64,000 bases of DNA from positions 10,482,130-10,546,129 of the forward strand of contig NC_066835.1 of NCBI RefSeq assembly GCF_001640805.2, written 5' to 3'. The DNA comes from Lates calcarifer. Lineage: Eukaryota > Chordata > Actinopteri > Centropomidae. Under the pieces are notes generated by a model, which saw only the letters and a program-made list of their open reading frames with translations, was not told the DNA's origin and made no database searches. Made by a program: the position numbers and the translations under genes. Shown piece after piece: positions 1 through 12,560 of this stretch; the first letter of the stretch is position 1; each line of letters opens with the position of its first letter.

Positions 1-2932
1 ACTTAACACTCAGACAAGGAGATGTGACTGAGATGGAGGGCAGGCAGTATGTGTGTGTTTGTGTGCGTCTGTGTGTCTTTGTGAGTAGGTTACCAGGTGA
101 TGGCCTGGTTAAGACACCTGCCACCTTCAGCAGAGATTAGCACAGAAAGCCTCTGCACAGCCACACTGCTCACACACCGGGTGACACCTTATAACACAAA
201 CACACACACACACACACACAGACGGTCGGATACCGAGACGGTATCTTGTAGCAATGACGTCAGGTGCGCTTCTGTGAACCTTCAAACAGCTAACACCTGC
301 ATGCTACAGCCAAGGGGGTCAAAGAAATCCTGTTTCTGTCTACGAAGGTGATTTAAAGTCCTGAGATACATTCCCTTATATACACACATGTTGAGCCAAT
401 GGGCCCCTGGGCTTAGACACATGACTATATACTGGTCTCAATTGTTTTGTATGTTTTTCCATTTTATATTTTCCGGCTAATATGAATTCTTAAGTTTTGT
501 TTGTAAGTCTAACTCTTTCCTGCCACTAATGCACAAACTGAAAATGCATAAAAACAGGCAGATGGAAATGTGAATTGAATAAAAATTCCTCCAGGCTCAC
601 TGTTAATGTTTGAAACTCAGCTATGAACTGAGACGATTTTAGGCAACATTCAAAAATCAGGGATTGTACTGTACCTTCAAACAAGAAGAATGCATTTTTT
701 ATTTCTTTTTGCTCAATAAATGCTGTCAAGTCTTATATCAGCAGCTCTCACCCTGTGGGTCGGAACCACTCGGCATCCATCAAAACTATTCCCCAGCTCT
801 ATTCCTAATACATACATTTACTGTCATGGCTTTAATGTCTGTAATGAATGTCTCCTCCTGTGAAATGATCACTATTTGCAGCCCCCCAAGGGCCCCCTTT
901 CTTTGGCAGTGAGCCAAGTAAAACAGCTCCAAATTTTAAAGTTAAATTATCATTTAGTGTCAAGAGATTCTTTACAGTAACAGCTGCAGCAGGGGGTCAA
1001 CAGCAGGCGTCACTTTGTGCTTGCAAGGAGGAACCTGCTGAGCGATTTTACACTGATTAGCTGTTTAAAAGATGGGAAGTGGCTCTGGGTGTCTTGGATA
1101 AAATCTGGCCGCATGGGGATTAGCAGAAAAAGTATTTTAGACTAATTTGAGGTTTAAAACAAATATAAAGTCTGACATTTATAGCTGTTTATGTTATTTT
1201 TAAATGTAATGATCTAAAACTGCTACTGAATGCCAGACAGATTCTTATGGACATGATGCAGTAAGTAGCGCTGAGTGGGAAGGTAGAAACGCTGATTTAG
1301 TCACTTGCCAAACACATTTCTGATCTCTTCCTGCATGTTTGTCTCAGTTTTTCACACACAAGTGCTCCCTGTGACCAATGAATGTGAACCATGGAGCAAA
1401 AAACTGTAAACATGCTCATGTACAACAGCCAGGAAATGAGTGAAACACTTTTTCTCCTTCCACTATTTTTAGTCCATTTCTGCTGATCGGATTCCTGATA
1501 GCGCTACCGTAGCCGATCCAAATCGCAGCCACGTTGGTCGTATTAATTCCCAGTACAAAACCTGTGGGAGGATGGCGTTACATTGGCTTTAGTTTGTTAT
1601 TCCAGCTCGCTCGGGCCCTAAAGCTGTCTCAGTGCAGCACCAAACCACAGCTGAAAAGCATCCAAGCACTAATATTATCTTTCTAATATTATCTTTCTCC
1701 ACTGAGTTATAAGGACAAAGATGATCTAAGTGATGAATGCCCTTATGGAAAGTCATGCATTTGCTAAATATGGTATATGGTACAGTGAATGGCTTGGTCA
1801 GAGAGCTGCAGGGACAGAACAGGTGCACTGTGGAGAAAAGAAAATCATACATCTGGATCACTGGAAGGCAATTTAAATCCACTTTCATGCACGAGGCCTT
1901 TCAGTATTCATCTCACATATCTGAATAGACTGGTTATGGTAATGTTCAGTGTACCTTCAACAGAGCATTACTTCATATCAGTCACTAAAGCTCTTGCTTC
2001 ATTGTTAGCTTGACGATTAATCTTCATTATGTGGAAGGCTCCCTGCCCTCCCTCTATGCAGTTGATTATGAAGGCCTTCAGACTGAGAAACTGAGGTCCA
2101 CTTTAAATTAATCGCCTAAAAAATATAACACAATATGGTTTCCCTTTGTCAGTCTTTTCAGTCAGAATCATGCGTCAATCATCAGCAGAGATGCTGACCT
2201 CTTTCTATCAGTTTTTCTGCTGTGTTTTTCAGTAATTACCTTTATATAGAGTATATACTAGTTTTCGTTGTGAGTGGCAGGGTCTGGCCTGGTGCAGGAT
2301 TCAGACTGCCAACCTAAGCACAAGTGGTTTACAGGAAATGACTCATGCATGTAATCCAGGGTGTTGTAATTTTATCTCATTAATCTCACTGTTCACTCCT
2401 ACTGCTGAATCAAAACCATATCATGTTACTGCAAATGCAAACCCAACATTAAAAGCATTCAACTTGCCGAACATGCGAATGGCTTTTATTATGAAATACT
2501 TGCAGGAAACAATAGAATTTATATTTTGAAAGAGGTTAGCTCTAACTGTGATTAGTCATCACAGATCAGTCATTTTCTGCATTTTTATAATTCTTTTGTA
2601 TATCGCATCTTAATTTGTTTAATTATATTATATATATTATTAATGGGATTTAAATTACTTTTCAAAAGAAACTTTCAGTATAATCTGTGTTTGCAGTGAA
2701 CATGATCGGCTGATCAGGGCTGATCAGGGCTGAAAGGGCAGCGACGTGGGCCCTGGGAAGCAGAGCGTGTTTAACCTGTAATGTTGCTGCTTCTCTGACA
2801 AAATGAGCAGCTTGACACAAACTTGCTGCAGACTCAGCAGAGTTCACGTGACTGTGTAGTGACACATCAGCTGGTCTAAGACCATGTAATGGACCGGAGC
2901 TGTGAGACTGCCACACACAAACACTAACACTA

Positions 2933-2963
<31 letters not shown>

Positions 2964-4909
2964 TGCATAGATCCACTCAGCTCTTGGCCGAGTATAGAGG
3001 CGCAGAATGACGGGAGGAGGGGTGATACGGAGACAGAGAGGCAGAGAGATGTATATCTGTATGTAGGACCCAGCTGTTACACTAATCTGACAATCCAGCA
3101 GGATTAAAGACCACATCTCAAGGCTAGTGCACACACACACACACACATTCACAAACACAAACACACATGAGGCCTCTCTACATGAAATCCTCCTCCATTA
3201 TATATAACCTTATGAAACATGCATCTCTCAGTGTGTGTGTGTCACTGTCCTGATGCCAGAAATGCCTTGAGATTCTGACACAACTGCTGCTCCCACACTC
3301 AACAATACACTGCCGTGTATTTGTGTGCTTACAAGGGTGTGTGTGTGCGTGTGTGTGTCTGTAGTGATGTTTAGTGGAGAAATGTTGCAGTGAGTGGTGA
3401 ATGCTGCTGGTTGGCTGGTGGGTCAATGACGGCGTTTTTGTGGCTGCTTCTATGAAGTGGTGGAGAGAGAGGAGAAGGAGCGAGGCAGAATGCAGATTTA
3501 TATATGTGTGTGTTTGTGTGTGTGTGTGTGTGTGATTATAGCCTGGCTCAATGGGCCTATTTCTGCGGGGCCAGTGGGAGGGCGTGGCGCCTGTGGCTGG
3601 AACTTTTCTCGTGTTTCTAAGGAACTTTTCAAAAGGGCTCAGAAATGTGGCTGCGTGTGAGAGAGAGCGCCCTGCGGACCATGATGCCTTTGTGTAGCAG
3701 AGAGCGAGAGAGAGGGGCACTCAGAGTACACTCAAAAACGGTAATCAATGGTCTCTTCTCAGCCCCAAATCGAAAACCTTAACACACACGCACACACACA
3801 CACACACAGGAAAATGCACACACAAACAGACAATGATGAGAATCACATTTCTGCTCATATACAGTGATGTGAGTCACAAGACAGCATCTGCGTGTGTTTG
3901 TATAATTACAGCCTGTGTAATCAGGCTAATGACAGTCATGCGACTATACAGACCCTAAGGAAGGAATGACAAGGAGAGGGAGAAAAATCGATGCATAAAA
4001 GCCAGAGTTTTCGAGAGGAAAGGAATGGCAAATACTTGAAAGGAGGAAAAAAAAAAACAGTGAGGGATGATGGGATGATGGACCCGGAGGCGGAGTGGGG
4101 GATAGAGAAGGAAAGAGGAGTGTTTTTGTCTTTGATGCAGGGGCAGAAAAATCCAATCAGCCTTAAAAATAATTCAATCTGTAACGGAAAGACGCACCTT
4201 TGCCAATGTGTGTGTGAGTGTGTGTGCAGACGGCGTGATGTGTATCAACATCATAACACACACAAAGAGAGGAGGTAAATAAACTGTTGCCCCGGGGTGG
4301 TGGGGGTGGGGTGAGGGGAGGGCTGACCTTGCCTCTCTCTCTTGGCGGTCGATCAACTTTGGCGAAGGTGCAGCCAATCACGGTTTCCGGCCAATGACTG
4401 CGGGCCAAGCGACTGCCAGATATCCGATTGATCCTTCACGTATCATAACAGATCTCGATACTGAAGGCTAATTACGTAGGTTGTGAGATCTGACGACAGA
4501 CTGAACTCTAGATGAGGAGAGAGCAGCATGTGGTCCCAGCCTTAATGGGCTGCACAGACTGAATGCTTGTGACCTAATACGTTATTTATCATGAGTTGCT
4601 GATTAACTCTAATGAATCAATGTCAGAAGACTTCAACTACTCATGAGCCAACATGAGAAACATGTAAGGCAGATGAGACATTTGCTTTGTTCTGGTTTTT
4701 TCAATGAATGGCTCTTGTGTTGTCTCAGCAGACAGTATTTCATAACTTGCATCATCTGAACAGATGATGATCCTATATGCCAGTATATTCTGTGTTTCAC
4801 TGTGGCTGGATTATTTTTACAAGAGGAAATTCTTTCTGGAAACAAAGACAATGCATTAATCACTTAACCCATCTTTTCTGTTCAGTGCGCTCTGCATATT
4901 TTAGCACTA

Positions 4910-5000
4910 TAAACAGAGTATCTTTGGGTTTGGGACTGTTGGTTGGACAATACAAGATATTTAAAGATCTTGGGCTCTGGCTAGTGTTTTATGTGGCAAA
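4910..5000. repeat. Fragment of dispersed fish repeat (family A)
   Basis: The stretch beginning TCTTTGGGTTTGGGACTG shares its core with 7670-7700 (TCTTTGGGTTTTGGACAG, then TTGGTCAGACAAT). It is a short degenerate copy of the family also seen near 7.1-7.7, 10.4-10.7, 37.3-37.7, 47.5-48.1 and 57.5-57.8 kb. Confidence 0.45.
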
Positions 5001-5799
5001 TCAAAAACTTTTTTAAAATGGTTGAATTAATAATAAAATAATCCTTAGTTGTTGGGCTTGTCAAGAGTATAATCTATCAGTACTGTACATTACATGTTCC
5101 TGTAACTTTTCATGGTACAACACAGTGTTTCCAAGGCAGAGCAGTGCTTTACTTGGTTGCTTGCTTTAGTTTAATTTATCCTTTATCCATTTTCCTTCAC
5201 TTTTTCGCTTTTTTTTTTTCTTAAAACAAATACCAGATCATTTTCTATCCTCAGGCTTCTCAAATGAAATAATCTAAGCAGCTCAGGTGTCTGTGCAACC
5301 TGTAACAAGGGCTCACATTTCATAAGAATACTTCATTATTTTGGGAAACACACTTATTTGCTTTCTTGGCAAACAACAGCCTGGCAGAGTAACTATGCTC
5401 CTGCATCTCGAAGTCTTGTTATCGCAGTGAGGTTTGCCAGGTTTGTTAGCTGAATGCCTGTTAAAGAGACGAAACCAAAACCTGTGTAAAGCAACCATAT
5501 CTGACAACCCACACTATAGCAGGAGATGCTGCGCAGAAGTCTTGTGTGTAAAGTCTGAAAACAACAAAACAACCACAAAATATCAGTTTTACATTTCTGA
5601 AATATCAACAACACCACACAGCTTGGTGGTCGTGATGAGGATTGATGGGTAAAATGTATAGTGCAGCATTCATTCAGGAGTTCCCTGTTCCCTCTATTGA
5701 CCTCAATGCTAAAATAAATATATTTGCAAGCTCCACATGAGAGCATGTTCATTTCTTTGGCAGTACAGTTAAAGCTAGCTTCATCCCTCAGAAGGCAAC

Positions 5800-5960
5800 A
5801 TTACTCACTGACTAATTAATTAAGAGGTGGATTTAAGTAACTAATGGCTCAAGAATGATTGTCTAACGCATAGATTAGCTCCTGAGTGCTGGGCATAACA
5901 ATCAGTGGTCATTAATTCCCTGGTACTACTGGTTCAATGTAATTAAAGTGTGATTGTAGA
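5800..5960. promoter_or_regulatory. Candidate conserved non-coding element, homeodomain-site rich
   Basis: This is an AT-rich, non-repetitive island with several TAAT-core motifs (ACTAATTAATTAAG, CATTAATTCC, GTAATTAAAG) and GATTAG. It sits between simple-sequence-rich stretches. Such motif clusters are common in enhancers near neural genes, but conservation cannot be tested from a single sequence. Confidence 0.25.
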
Positions 5961-6059
5961 GCTTGCAGAGTGGCAGAGTGGTCAGCGGAAAACCAGTGGA
6001 AAACGTGTTCCTCAAGGACAAGGAAATATATGGGTTATGATACGATCTTGCTCCTGCAG

Positions 6060-6560
6060 CCCTCCTCCTCTTCTCTGTCTCGGTGTAATCCTGTCCAGGT
6101 TGTTCTCTCCATTCAATCCGTCTCAGCTGCCCTAAGCTCTTTACAAGCCTGCGTTAACCACCAGTCTCTCTCTCTCTCTCTTTCTCTGTCTTTGCTTGCT
6201 ACCAGGACACCAATCCACCCCCATCCATCTCCCTTTCATTTTCTTTTTTCCCCCTCATCAGCCCCTCTGCTCCTTTATCATTTCGCTCCTCCTAAAGCCA
6301 GTCCATCCCTGTTCTTCCTCTATTTTCTTATTAGCTTCTCATATCTTTTACCCCTTTTACATATTAACAAATTCCATTCTCTATCCTGCCTTTCCTCTCC
6401 ATGTCTGCTCCATTTTCTTCTTCTCTCCAATCTGCTTTTCTTTCCCCCACCACCTCCTCCCCTCTCCTCCTCTTCTTCACCGTGTCCTTTCATATCACTT
6501 TTGTCTGTGATTGCCTCTGACCTCATTCCCCTTTCATTCTCTTCAAATCTCCTCTCCCGT
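6060..6560 (+). repeat. Pyrimidine-rich low-complexity block
   Basis: About 500 bases are overwhelmingly C and T on the plus strand. The long open frame through it is rich in Ser, Pro, Leu and Phe, as any C/T-rich sequence would be, and is not a gene. Confidence 0.8.
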
Positions 6561-6810
6561 CGTCTCCTCACAATATGTAATCACTTTCAAATCTGTCGCC
6601 ACACCTTGCTGCTTTGTTCCATTTTTTTGGGGAGTGTTCAACCATCAACATTTCCCATATGTTGTCTGGTGTTAAGACACAATTTATGCTTAGCCAAATA
6701 ATTCTTGTCACAGTTAGGGCTTGGTTTTGAACCTCAGTACCTGTTAAAGTTTTTTTGGAGAGCATGACACAGAATGAGGTGATAGAAAGGAGGAATGGCG
6801 TGCAACAAAA

Positions 6811-6892
6811 GGTCCCCAGCCTGAATTGAACTGGAGACACTGCAATCATAGTGTAGGGTACACCTCTTACCGGCTAAGCCACCTCGACACCC
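6811..6892 (-). repeat. tRNA-derived SINE head or tRNA pseudogene fragment
   Basis: Read on the minus strand, the block starts GGTGTCGAGGTGGCTTAGCC and ends GGCTGGGGACC. It contains an A-box-like TGGCTTAGCCGG near the start and a degenerate B-box-like AGTTCAATTC about 45 bases later, the spacing of an internal pol III promoter. The B box departs from the GGTTCGAATCC consensus and no convincing anticodon arm is visible, so a functional tRNA is unlikely. A decayed tRNA-type SINE, or a tRNA-like end of another repeat, fits better. Confidence 0.5.
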
Positions 6893-7129
6893 CAAACTCA
6901 ATACTGTTTTTGGTACCGATAGCACCAAGTATAATGGGAGGAGGACAACTGTGTAGACTTTAGTGTAGTTTAACAGAAATGTATTTTTATTCTTCTTTTC
7001 TATCTTGTAAATCACTCTGCGACTACACCTGCAAATTGAACCTCAGTACTTTTTTAGTACCCCAATAAGTGCCTCTGAATTACAGGCTATCAAAGACTGT
7101 AAAGTTAGCATCAAAACTCTGGTCAGAAT

Positions 7130-7740
7130 CATAATCTTGTTTGGTCATTCTCTAATCAGATATTGACTGATTCAAATCTTAATTTTGCCAATTATTGACT
7201 GGATTTTACTGCCGAAACAAACAACATAAGTTTAATCAGAAACGATTTTGGTAATCACTTAATCGTTTTAGTCATTTTTCAAGCAAAAATAACAAACAAC
7301 TGATTCTAGTTTTTCAAATGTGAGTTTTTGTTTTTTTTTTCTGTTTTCTATTTTTTGTAAACAGGACATCTTTTGTTGATGGTCGAACAAATCAAGCAAT
7401 CAGAACCTCGCCAGCTTGGAGTTCGGAAAGTTGTTCTGAAGAAGACATGTTTTTATATTTCTCAAAGTGAGGTATGTTTTGATACTGGTGTCAAATCTCA
7501 AGTGTCGTATCTGCATTAGTATCAAAAAACATCCTCCTAACTATCGGCGGAGGAATCGGCGACTATTTTATAGTATCAAAAGTCAATTTTCAAGCAAAGA
7601 TCTGTTAGTCTCAGCTTCTTAGTTGTGAGAATCTGCTGTTTTTTCTTGACATGATGGTAAACTGAGGATCTTTGGGTTTTGGACAGTTGGTCAGACAATT
7701 AGGAAAATGATCATTAGTTTCAGCCCTTAAGTAAAATAAC
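7130..7740. repeat. Dispersed fish repeat (family A), two adjoining partial copies
   Basis: The core ATTTTTCAAGCAAAAAT with flanking TAATCGTTTTAG (about 7255-7290), then a second copy from about 7580 to 7735 with TTTTCAAGCAAAGA and GATCATTAGTTTCAGCCCT, match other family A copies in this window. The family has an AT-rich end with TTAAT/TGATTA motifs and no coding capacity, consistent with a non-autonomous DNA transposon. Confidence 0.55.
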
Positions 7741-8039
7741 CCAATTAAATACAACTGCAACTCACACTGGTGGCAACGGAGCTAATTTTAAAATGTCAAA
7801 AAAGGAATTAATGTCAAAAGGAAGTGCCTCTCCTCTATCAGCACCTCCTCCTCCTCCTCCCGCTGTGTCTAATGTTTCAGTGTTGTGTTGACCTGTCAGT
7901 CTGTCATGTGTATCTGCCTCAGTCATATCATGTCCTGTCATACAGACACCCCACTCAGTCCAACAAGGGAAACAATTATCGCATCACGCACACACGGCTA
8001 AATAAACAATATGCTTGAGAAGACACAAGCACGCGCGTG

Positions 8040-8170
8040 CACACACACATACTCTCAGTGTCAATCAGCCTTTCAGACCTGGGTCTCTGCTGGCTAAGAT
8101 TAGGGCTAATCCACAACTGTTGGAATGAAAGATTAAGAATGAATCACCTGCTGCCGCAAAAGAGTGTGTG
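8040..8170. promoter_or_regulatory. Candidate enhancer with paired GATTA/TAATCC sites
   Basis: A non-repetitive island between two (CA)/(TG) tracts contains GATTAGGGCTAATCC, an inverted pair of OTX/PITX-class sites, followed by AAAGATTAAGAATGAATC. Function is inferred only from motif arrangement and complexity. Confidence 0.25.
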
Positions 8171-8489
8171 TGTGGTGTGTGTGTGCGTGTTTGTGTGCAT
8201 GTGTATGTGTGCGTGTGTGAGTGTGCTTGGAGGCATTTATAGAAGGCCCTATGGGAGAGAAACCTGCTGCAACCACCAAGCAATATTACAGAATCCCTAC
8301 CCTCCCAACCACACATGTGCAGACACACATGCACACAGATATTACATACACACACACATCATATACACACACGCAGCTCATTAGCTTCAGTGGCTCATTC
8401 AAACTGCAAACGCCTTTGAAAGAGCCCTTTAAAGCAACGTAGTTCAAAGGTTTACATGAGAGGGTCCACACACAAACACACACATTCAT

Positions 8490-8492
<3 letters not shown>

Positions 8493-8524
<32 letters not shown>
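8493..8524. repeat. (CA)n microsatellite
   Basis: About 16 uninterrupted CA units, one of more than ten CA/TG tracts in the first 18 kb. Confidence 0.95.
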
Positions 8525-8525
<1 letters not shown>

Positions 8526-8529
8526 CAGG

Positions 8530-8650
8530 TTTCAGTGTCTGTATTTAATTGGATCGATGTTCTTCCCCCATGGCTTGCCGATAATTGAGGGGACGTGGGT
8601 AACATGTGGGAAGCCTTTTGTTACTAAGTTCCTGTTTATTAAGACAGGCA
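8530..8650. promoter_or_regulatory. Candidate conserved non-coding element with SOX/FOX-like sites
   Basis: This unique-looking sequence between a CA tract and a GGA tract includes CTTTTGTTAC (SOX-like), CCTGTTTATT (forkhead-like) and GATAATTGAGG. It is non-coding in all frames. The call rests on motifs alone. Confidence 0.22.
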
Positions 8651-8680
8651 GAATAAACGAGGAGGTCTACGGCAACGATG

Positions 8681-8713
8681 GCGGAGGAGGAGGAGGAGGA
8701 GGAGGAGGAAGAG
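8681..8713. repeat. (GGA)n trinucleotide repeat
   Basis: Near-perfect GGA units. They encode poly-Gly or poly-Ser in the shadow frames that overlap them. Confidence 0.95.
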
Positions 8714-8952
8714 AGCTGGTGGGTGGATGGTGTAGAGATGGATGGATGGAGAGAGGAAAACCGTTGCAGCAATGAGCTCCTGACCTCGTTCGCTCCTCTG
8801 TCGGGACGCTGGGCTAAATAATTCAAGTGCACACATACACAGTCACGTGCCTTTTCCACACAGTATTTCTCGCTCTCATTCGCAACAAGCAGCCTCCCTG
8901 TGCTCCTCCATCACCTCCTCTGCCTCTGTTTCACACATAAACATGCACATGA

Positions 8953-8996
8953 AACACACACACACACACACACACCACACACCACACACACACACA
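8953..8996. repeat. (CA)n microsatellite, interrupted
   Basis: CA units interrupted twice by CACCACAC. Confidence 0.9.
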
Positions 8997-10399
8997 GACA
9001 CACCCCTATATAAAACCCCCCCTTTGTGCACCACTCGGGAAGTTCCCCCTGAATCAAAGCTTGGAGGCCAGATCTATAAATACTCACTTCCTGTGTCCAT
9101 CCCATAACCCCATGAGCAATTAAACGCAAAAACAGGCTCACAGGTTGCTCAGAGGAGTGTGCAAACAAGTAGATCTCTGTCACAGTTTGAATTTTAATAA
9201 AACTGTGATGAAATATTAGTTTCAGATATCTTTAAACAGGGAGTGTTTAGATAAGACCAAATTAATGTCTTAAAAATAAAAACTGAATTAATTAATTTGC
9301 CTTGATGAAAAACATGCGTCAGAAATGTTTATCTGTAAATTAAAGCTGACAAAATCTCTTTGTTATCAAAGAAAAACATGAAATGAGGATGGTTTGAGAA
9401 CAGACACTGACAGATTAAAGACAAGATGAAATCAAGTGACGACAAACTGGATGACAAAACATTGATATATCCAGTCATGTGCATGCATCTAACTGTAAAT
9501 CACTGCATTTTTTTCACTGCAAGTGTTGACCTGAGCCTCCTTCTCTGGAACCGCTAACACTCCTCAAGACAAGAAAGATGTGGTGAAGTAAAACCACTTT
9601 CACAAATTGCTGCTCTATAAAGGCAGTCAAATCTTCATGCATATAAAATCTCTTCCGTTTAAATTTGGCCCGACATTGTTCCCATTTCACATGATCTTTA
9701 CATCTTCCCGCAGGGCCTTAAAGACGCTCCCCCAGGATGACGCGCTCTCTATCTTCCACTGTGTCTTCATTTACGAGCACTCTCTACCACTATGAAGGGC
9801 AAACAAACTTACCGGGCTCGGAGTGGCCGTAGTGGCCATTTTCAAAGATGGACTCCCAGAGGAACAGTGATAGCACTTCCGGTCAGAACAAGTTTTTAAA
9901 AAAAAAAAGTCTCGCCCAACAACACATACATGAGGAGACAGGTTCTTTGTACAGAGCATCGAAAGCAGAGGAGATTTGGTGTCATTAGAAGCAGCCAGGA
10001 GCTGAACTTATGACTTTGGTCCAAGATTTTGTCATTTAATTTTTAATATATGATATGATTGATCGTATATGTTATTTTTATGGCAAATTCAATACCTTGT
10101 CAAGCTTCCATGGATGAATGTTAAGTCGATAAAATGTGAAAAAACACAAAAACCAAGTTCCCAGAAGAGGTGTTTTGTCTTCCCAACAGTCCCAAACCCA
10201 AAGAAATTCAATTTACAAAGACGTAAATCACAGGCTGGAAGTGTGGAGGCAGAGGTTTTTTTTGTTTTTTGGCCATTTTACAGTCCGATTAGTAAGTTAA
10301 CAACAGAATGTCGGCGGCAAATGAGGGGACAGAGATGGGGAACAACATGTGAAAAATGTCCCCACCCAGAACCAACACAGAGACACATTTGACATTTAA

Positions 10400-10720
10400 T
10401 AGAAATTACTTGAACAATTAATTGTTGTTGATTATTTCTTTTAAGCAAAACTTGTTTACATAACGGATTTATTTAAGGTTTATTTTTCTTGATTAATTTT
10501 GTTCATAAATGTCAGAAGTAGTAAAAATGCTTTTTTTAAAAAGTCCAGGGTAACATCTTAAATGTCTTGTTTTGTCCAACTAACAGCCAATAAGATTCAG
10601 TTTAATATCACAGAAGACTAAGAAAACTTGCATACATTCCCATTTTAGAGGCAAGAACCAGATAATTAAAAACTAAAGAAGATTAATTTTCTGTTGACTA
10701 AAAGTTACAGCTCTAAAACA
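10400..10720. repeat. Dispersed fish repeat (family A)
   Basis: The copy runs from CAATTAATTGTTGTTGATTA to GATTAATTTTCTGTTGAC with TTACAGCTCT at its right edge. It shares GAACCAGATAATTAA- and TGTCCAACTAACAGCC-type internal blocks with the copy near 47.8 kb. No coding capacity. Confidence 0.55.
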
Positions 10721-11435
10721 ATCCTAAATTAAGATCCATAGAGCTATGGATCTGTGAAATGAAATGCTACGGATGAAATCGTTACAGTTACTGAGCTCAT
10801 GTCAACAGATCCATCTCTATGAGGAGTGAACAAACTCCATCATCTGCTGATGAAGAAGAAAAGCCAGTAAGTAGGGGCCTTTGTGAAGCCACTATTTCCA
10901 AGATTTGTGATAATATTGAAGTTTGCAGATTTAACTGGACTATGATTGATTAAGTAAAACTCCATAACTGCAATGTCTAAAATTTAAAGTGACAAAAATG
11001 AGAAAAATCTAAAGTTGCTGACAAAATTACCATCAGACAAACAAATGGGCCAACAGATGGAGAGGGAGATGGGGGGAGTGGAGTGTTGGAGGTCAGATGG
11101 AGGCCAGCCTCAAAGAGACGAGACTCAGGGTCCAGGTCGGGAGTGTGAAGGCCTGGCCTTATCAGAGCCTCAACCCGCTCTTATCAGCCGCCTGCCAGGA
11201 AATACACATTCCTGCAGTCCCATTGGACCGCATTGGGTTTCAGCTCTGCATGACCCTGCCCGTCCAGCCCTTCGTTAACCTAATTACCCCTGTCGTTACG
11301 GAAATGTGTGAGGTAAAGAGAGTAGTACTAAAGAGATACAAATATACACATGAATGATGTGCGTGAAGAATGATGATACCATCTTAGCAGCGTTAATGTG
11401 CCGGTGGAAGGCATCTGTGATTCTCACTCTGTCAA

Positions 11436-11463
11436 ACACACACACACACACACACACACACAA
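11436..11463. repeat. (CA)n microsatellite
   Basis: About 14 CA units. Confidence 0.95.
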
Positions 11464-11709
11464 AGGTTTGTTAGTGGGAAGGAGGCGCCCTGTTTCTGGG
11501 GTTTTTATTTATAGCGAAAGCTCTAACACACAGAGATCCCAGAATGCTTTGTGGTTTTGGGAGACGGCACTGCGTTTATGCTCTCTAATTTAGAGTCCTG
11601 TAATAGCACTAACACACACATGCACACAAACACACACACTCACACACAACTGTAAAGGTAAAACCAAAACTGCTCTCCCATTCTCTATTTTTTAATTTAT
11701 CGTACTGGA

Positions 11710-11930
11710 ACAGATGGAAAAGACAGGAGGAGAAAGGAGGAGGAGAAAAAAAAGAAGAGAAAGGAAAATGGAAAAAAAAGGGAAAAGAGTGGAGTCAGAG
11801 GATGGGACATGAAAAGCTGTGAATGAGAGAAGCAACAGAGGCGACAAGGGAAAAAAAAACGAGAGCGAAGGAAAGAAAAAGAGGGAAGTGAGGGAAGAGA
11901 GGAGAGGAGAGAGAGAGGGGCGATAAAGCT
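11710..11930 (+). repeat. Purine-rich low-complexity block
   Basis: About 220 bases are almost all A and G on the plus strand. Together with the pyrimidine-rich block at 12004-12560 it flanks a short GC-rich core at 11931-12003. Confidence 0.8.
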
Positions 11931-11951
11931 GTGACAGCGGCAGCCATGCTG

Positions 11952-11965
11952 GTTGTCATGGCGAC
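11952..11965. promoter_or_regulatory. RFX X-box-like palindrome
   Basis: GTTGTCATGGCGAC closely matches the X-box consensus (GTTNCCATGGNAAC) and lies in the GC-rich core between opposed purine and pyrimidine blocks. The motif is seen directly; occupancy is not known. Confidence 0.5.
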
Positions 11966-12003
11966 GGCCGTGGAGAGCAGGTAGAGCGCGGTCTCCTGGG
12001 AAA

Positions 12004-12560
12004 TGAGCAGTGCGCGCCTCCCTCCCCCCACCCCTCCCTCGCTCGCTCCCTCCTCTCGACATCCCTCCATCCTGGCTCCATCTCCCCATCGCACTGGCCT
12101 CACTCCATCCCCTCTCTGTCATTCCCCATCATCCAGGCCCTCGTTTCCACTCTCACTCTGTCTCCATGTACCAATACCCCCCCCCCCACACACCACACAC
12201 ACACACACACTCTCCATCTTCTTCCTTTCTCTTCCTCCATCCCTCCCTTGCCTCCCTCTCTCTCTCTCCACTCCTGATCGCTTTCCTTCCCTCAGTTTCT
12301 GGACTCCTTTCTTTTTTCATCCCTCCTTCGATCTCTCCATGCTCGACCTGCTTCCCTTTTCTCTTTCTCTCACACTCTCTCACGTCTTTCCCCTGTTATC
12401 TAGCATCTCCATCTCACCATTACCTTAATTCTTTTTCCATCCTGCCCTCTCTCCATTTTATTTCTTCCCCTCCTTCCCTCTTTCTCATTATCTTGTGGTC
12501 TGTACACCTCCCTTTTTCCATCCCTCTCCTCCTCCCTCCTCTTGTCTCTATATTCATCTA
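12004..12560 (+). repeat. Pyrimidine-rich low-complexity block
   Basis: About 550 bases of strongly C/T-biased plus strand with a short CA tract near 12187. The apparent frames of 141 and 183 residues here are Ser/Pro/Leu/Phe-rich translation of this bias and overlap one another, so I do not call a gene. Confidence 0.8.

Noticed and set aside
3178..3720. 180-residue minus-strand frame with His-Thr runs
   Set aside because: The His-Thr runs are translated CA repeats and the rest shows no family signature or conservation clue.
5970..6701. 243-residue open frame on the plus strand
   Set aside because: It lies in a pyrimidine-rich block and consists of Ser/Pro/Leu/Phe runs. There is no domain, no splice context, and overlapping frames look alike.
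6811..6892. Functional tRNA gene
   Set aside because: The A-box is fair but the B-box is degenerate and no clean cloverleaf or anticodon arm can be drawn. I keep it only as a SINE or pseudogene fragment.
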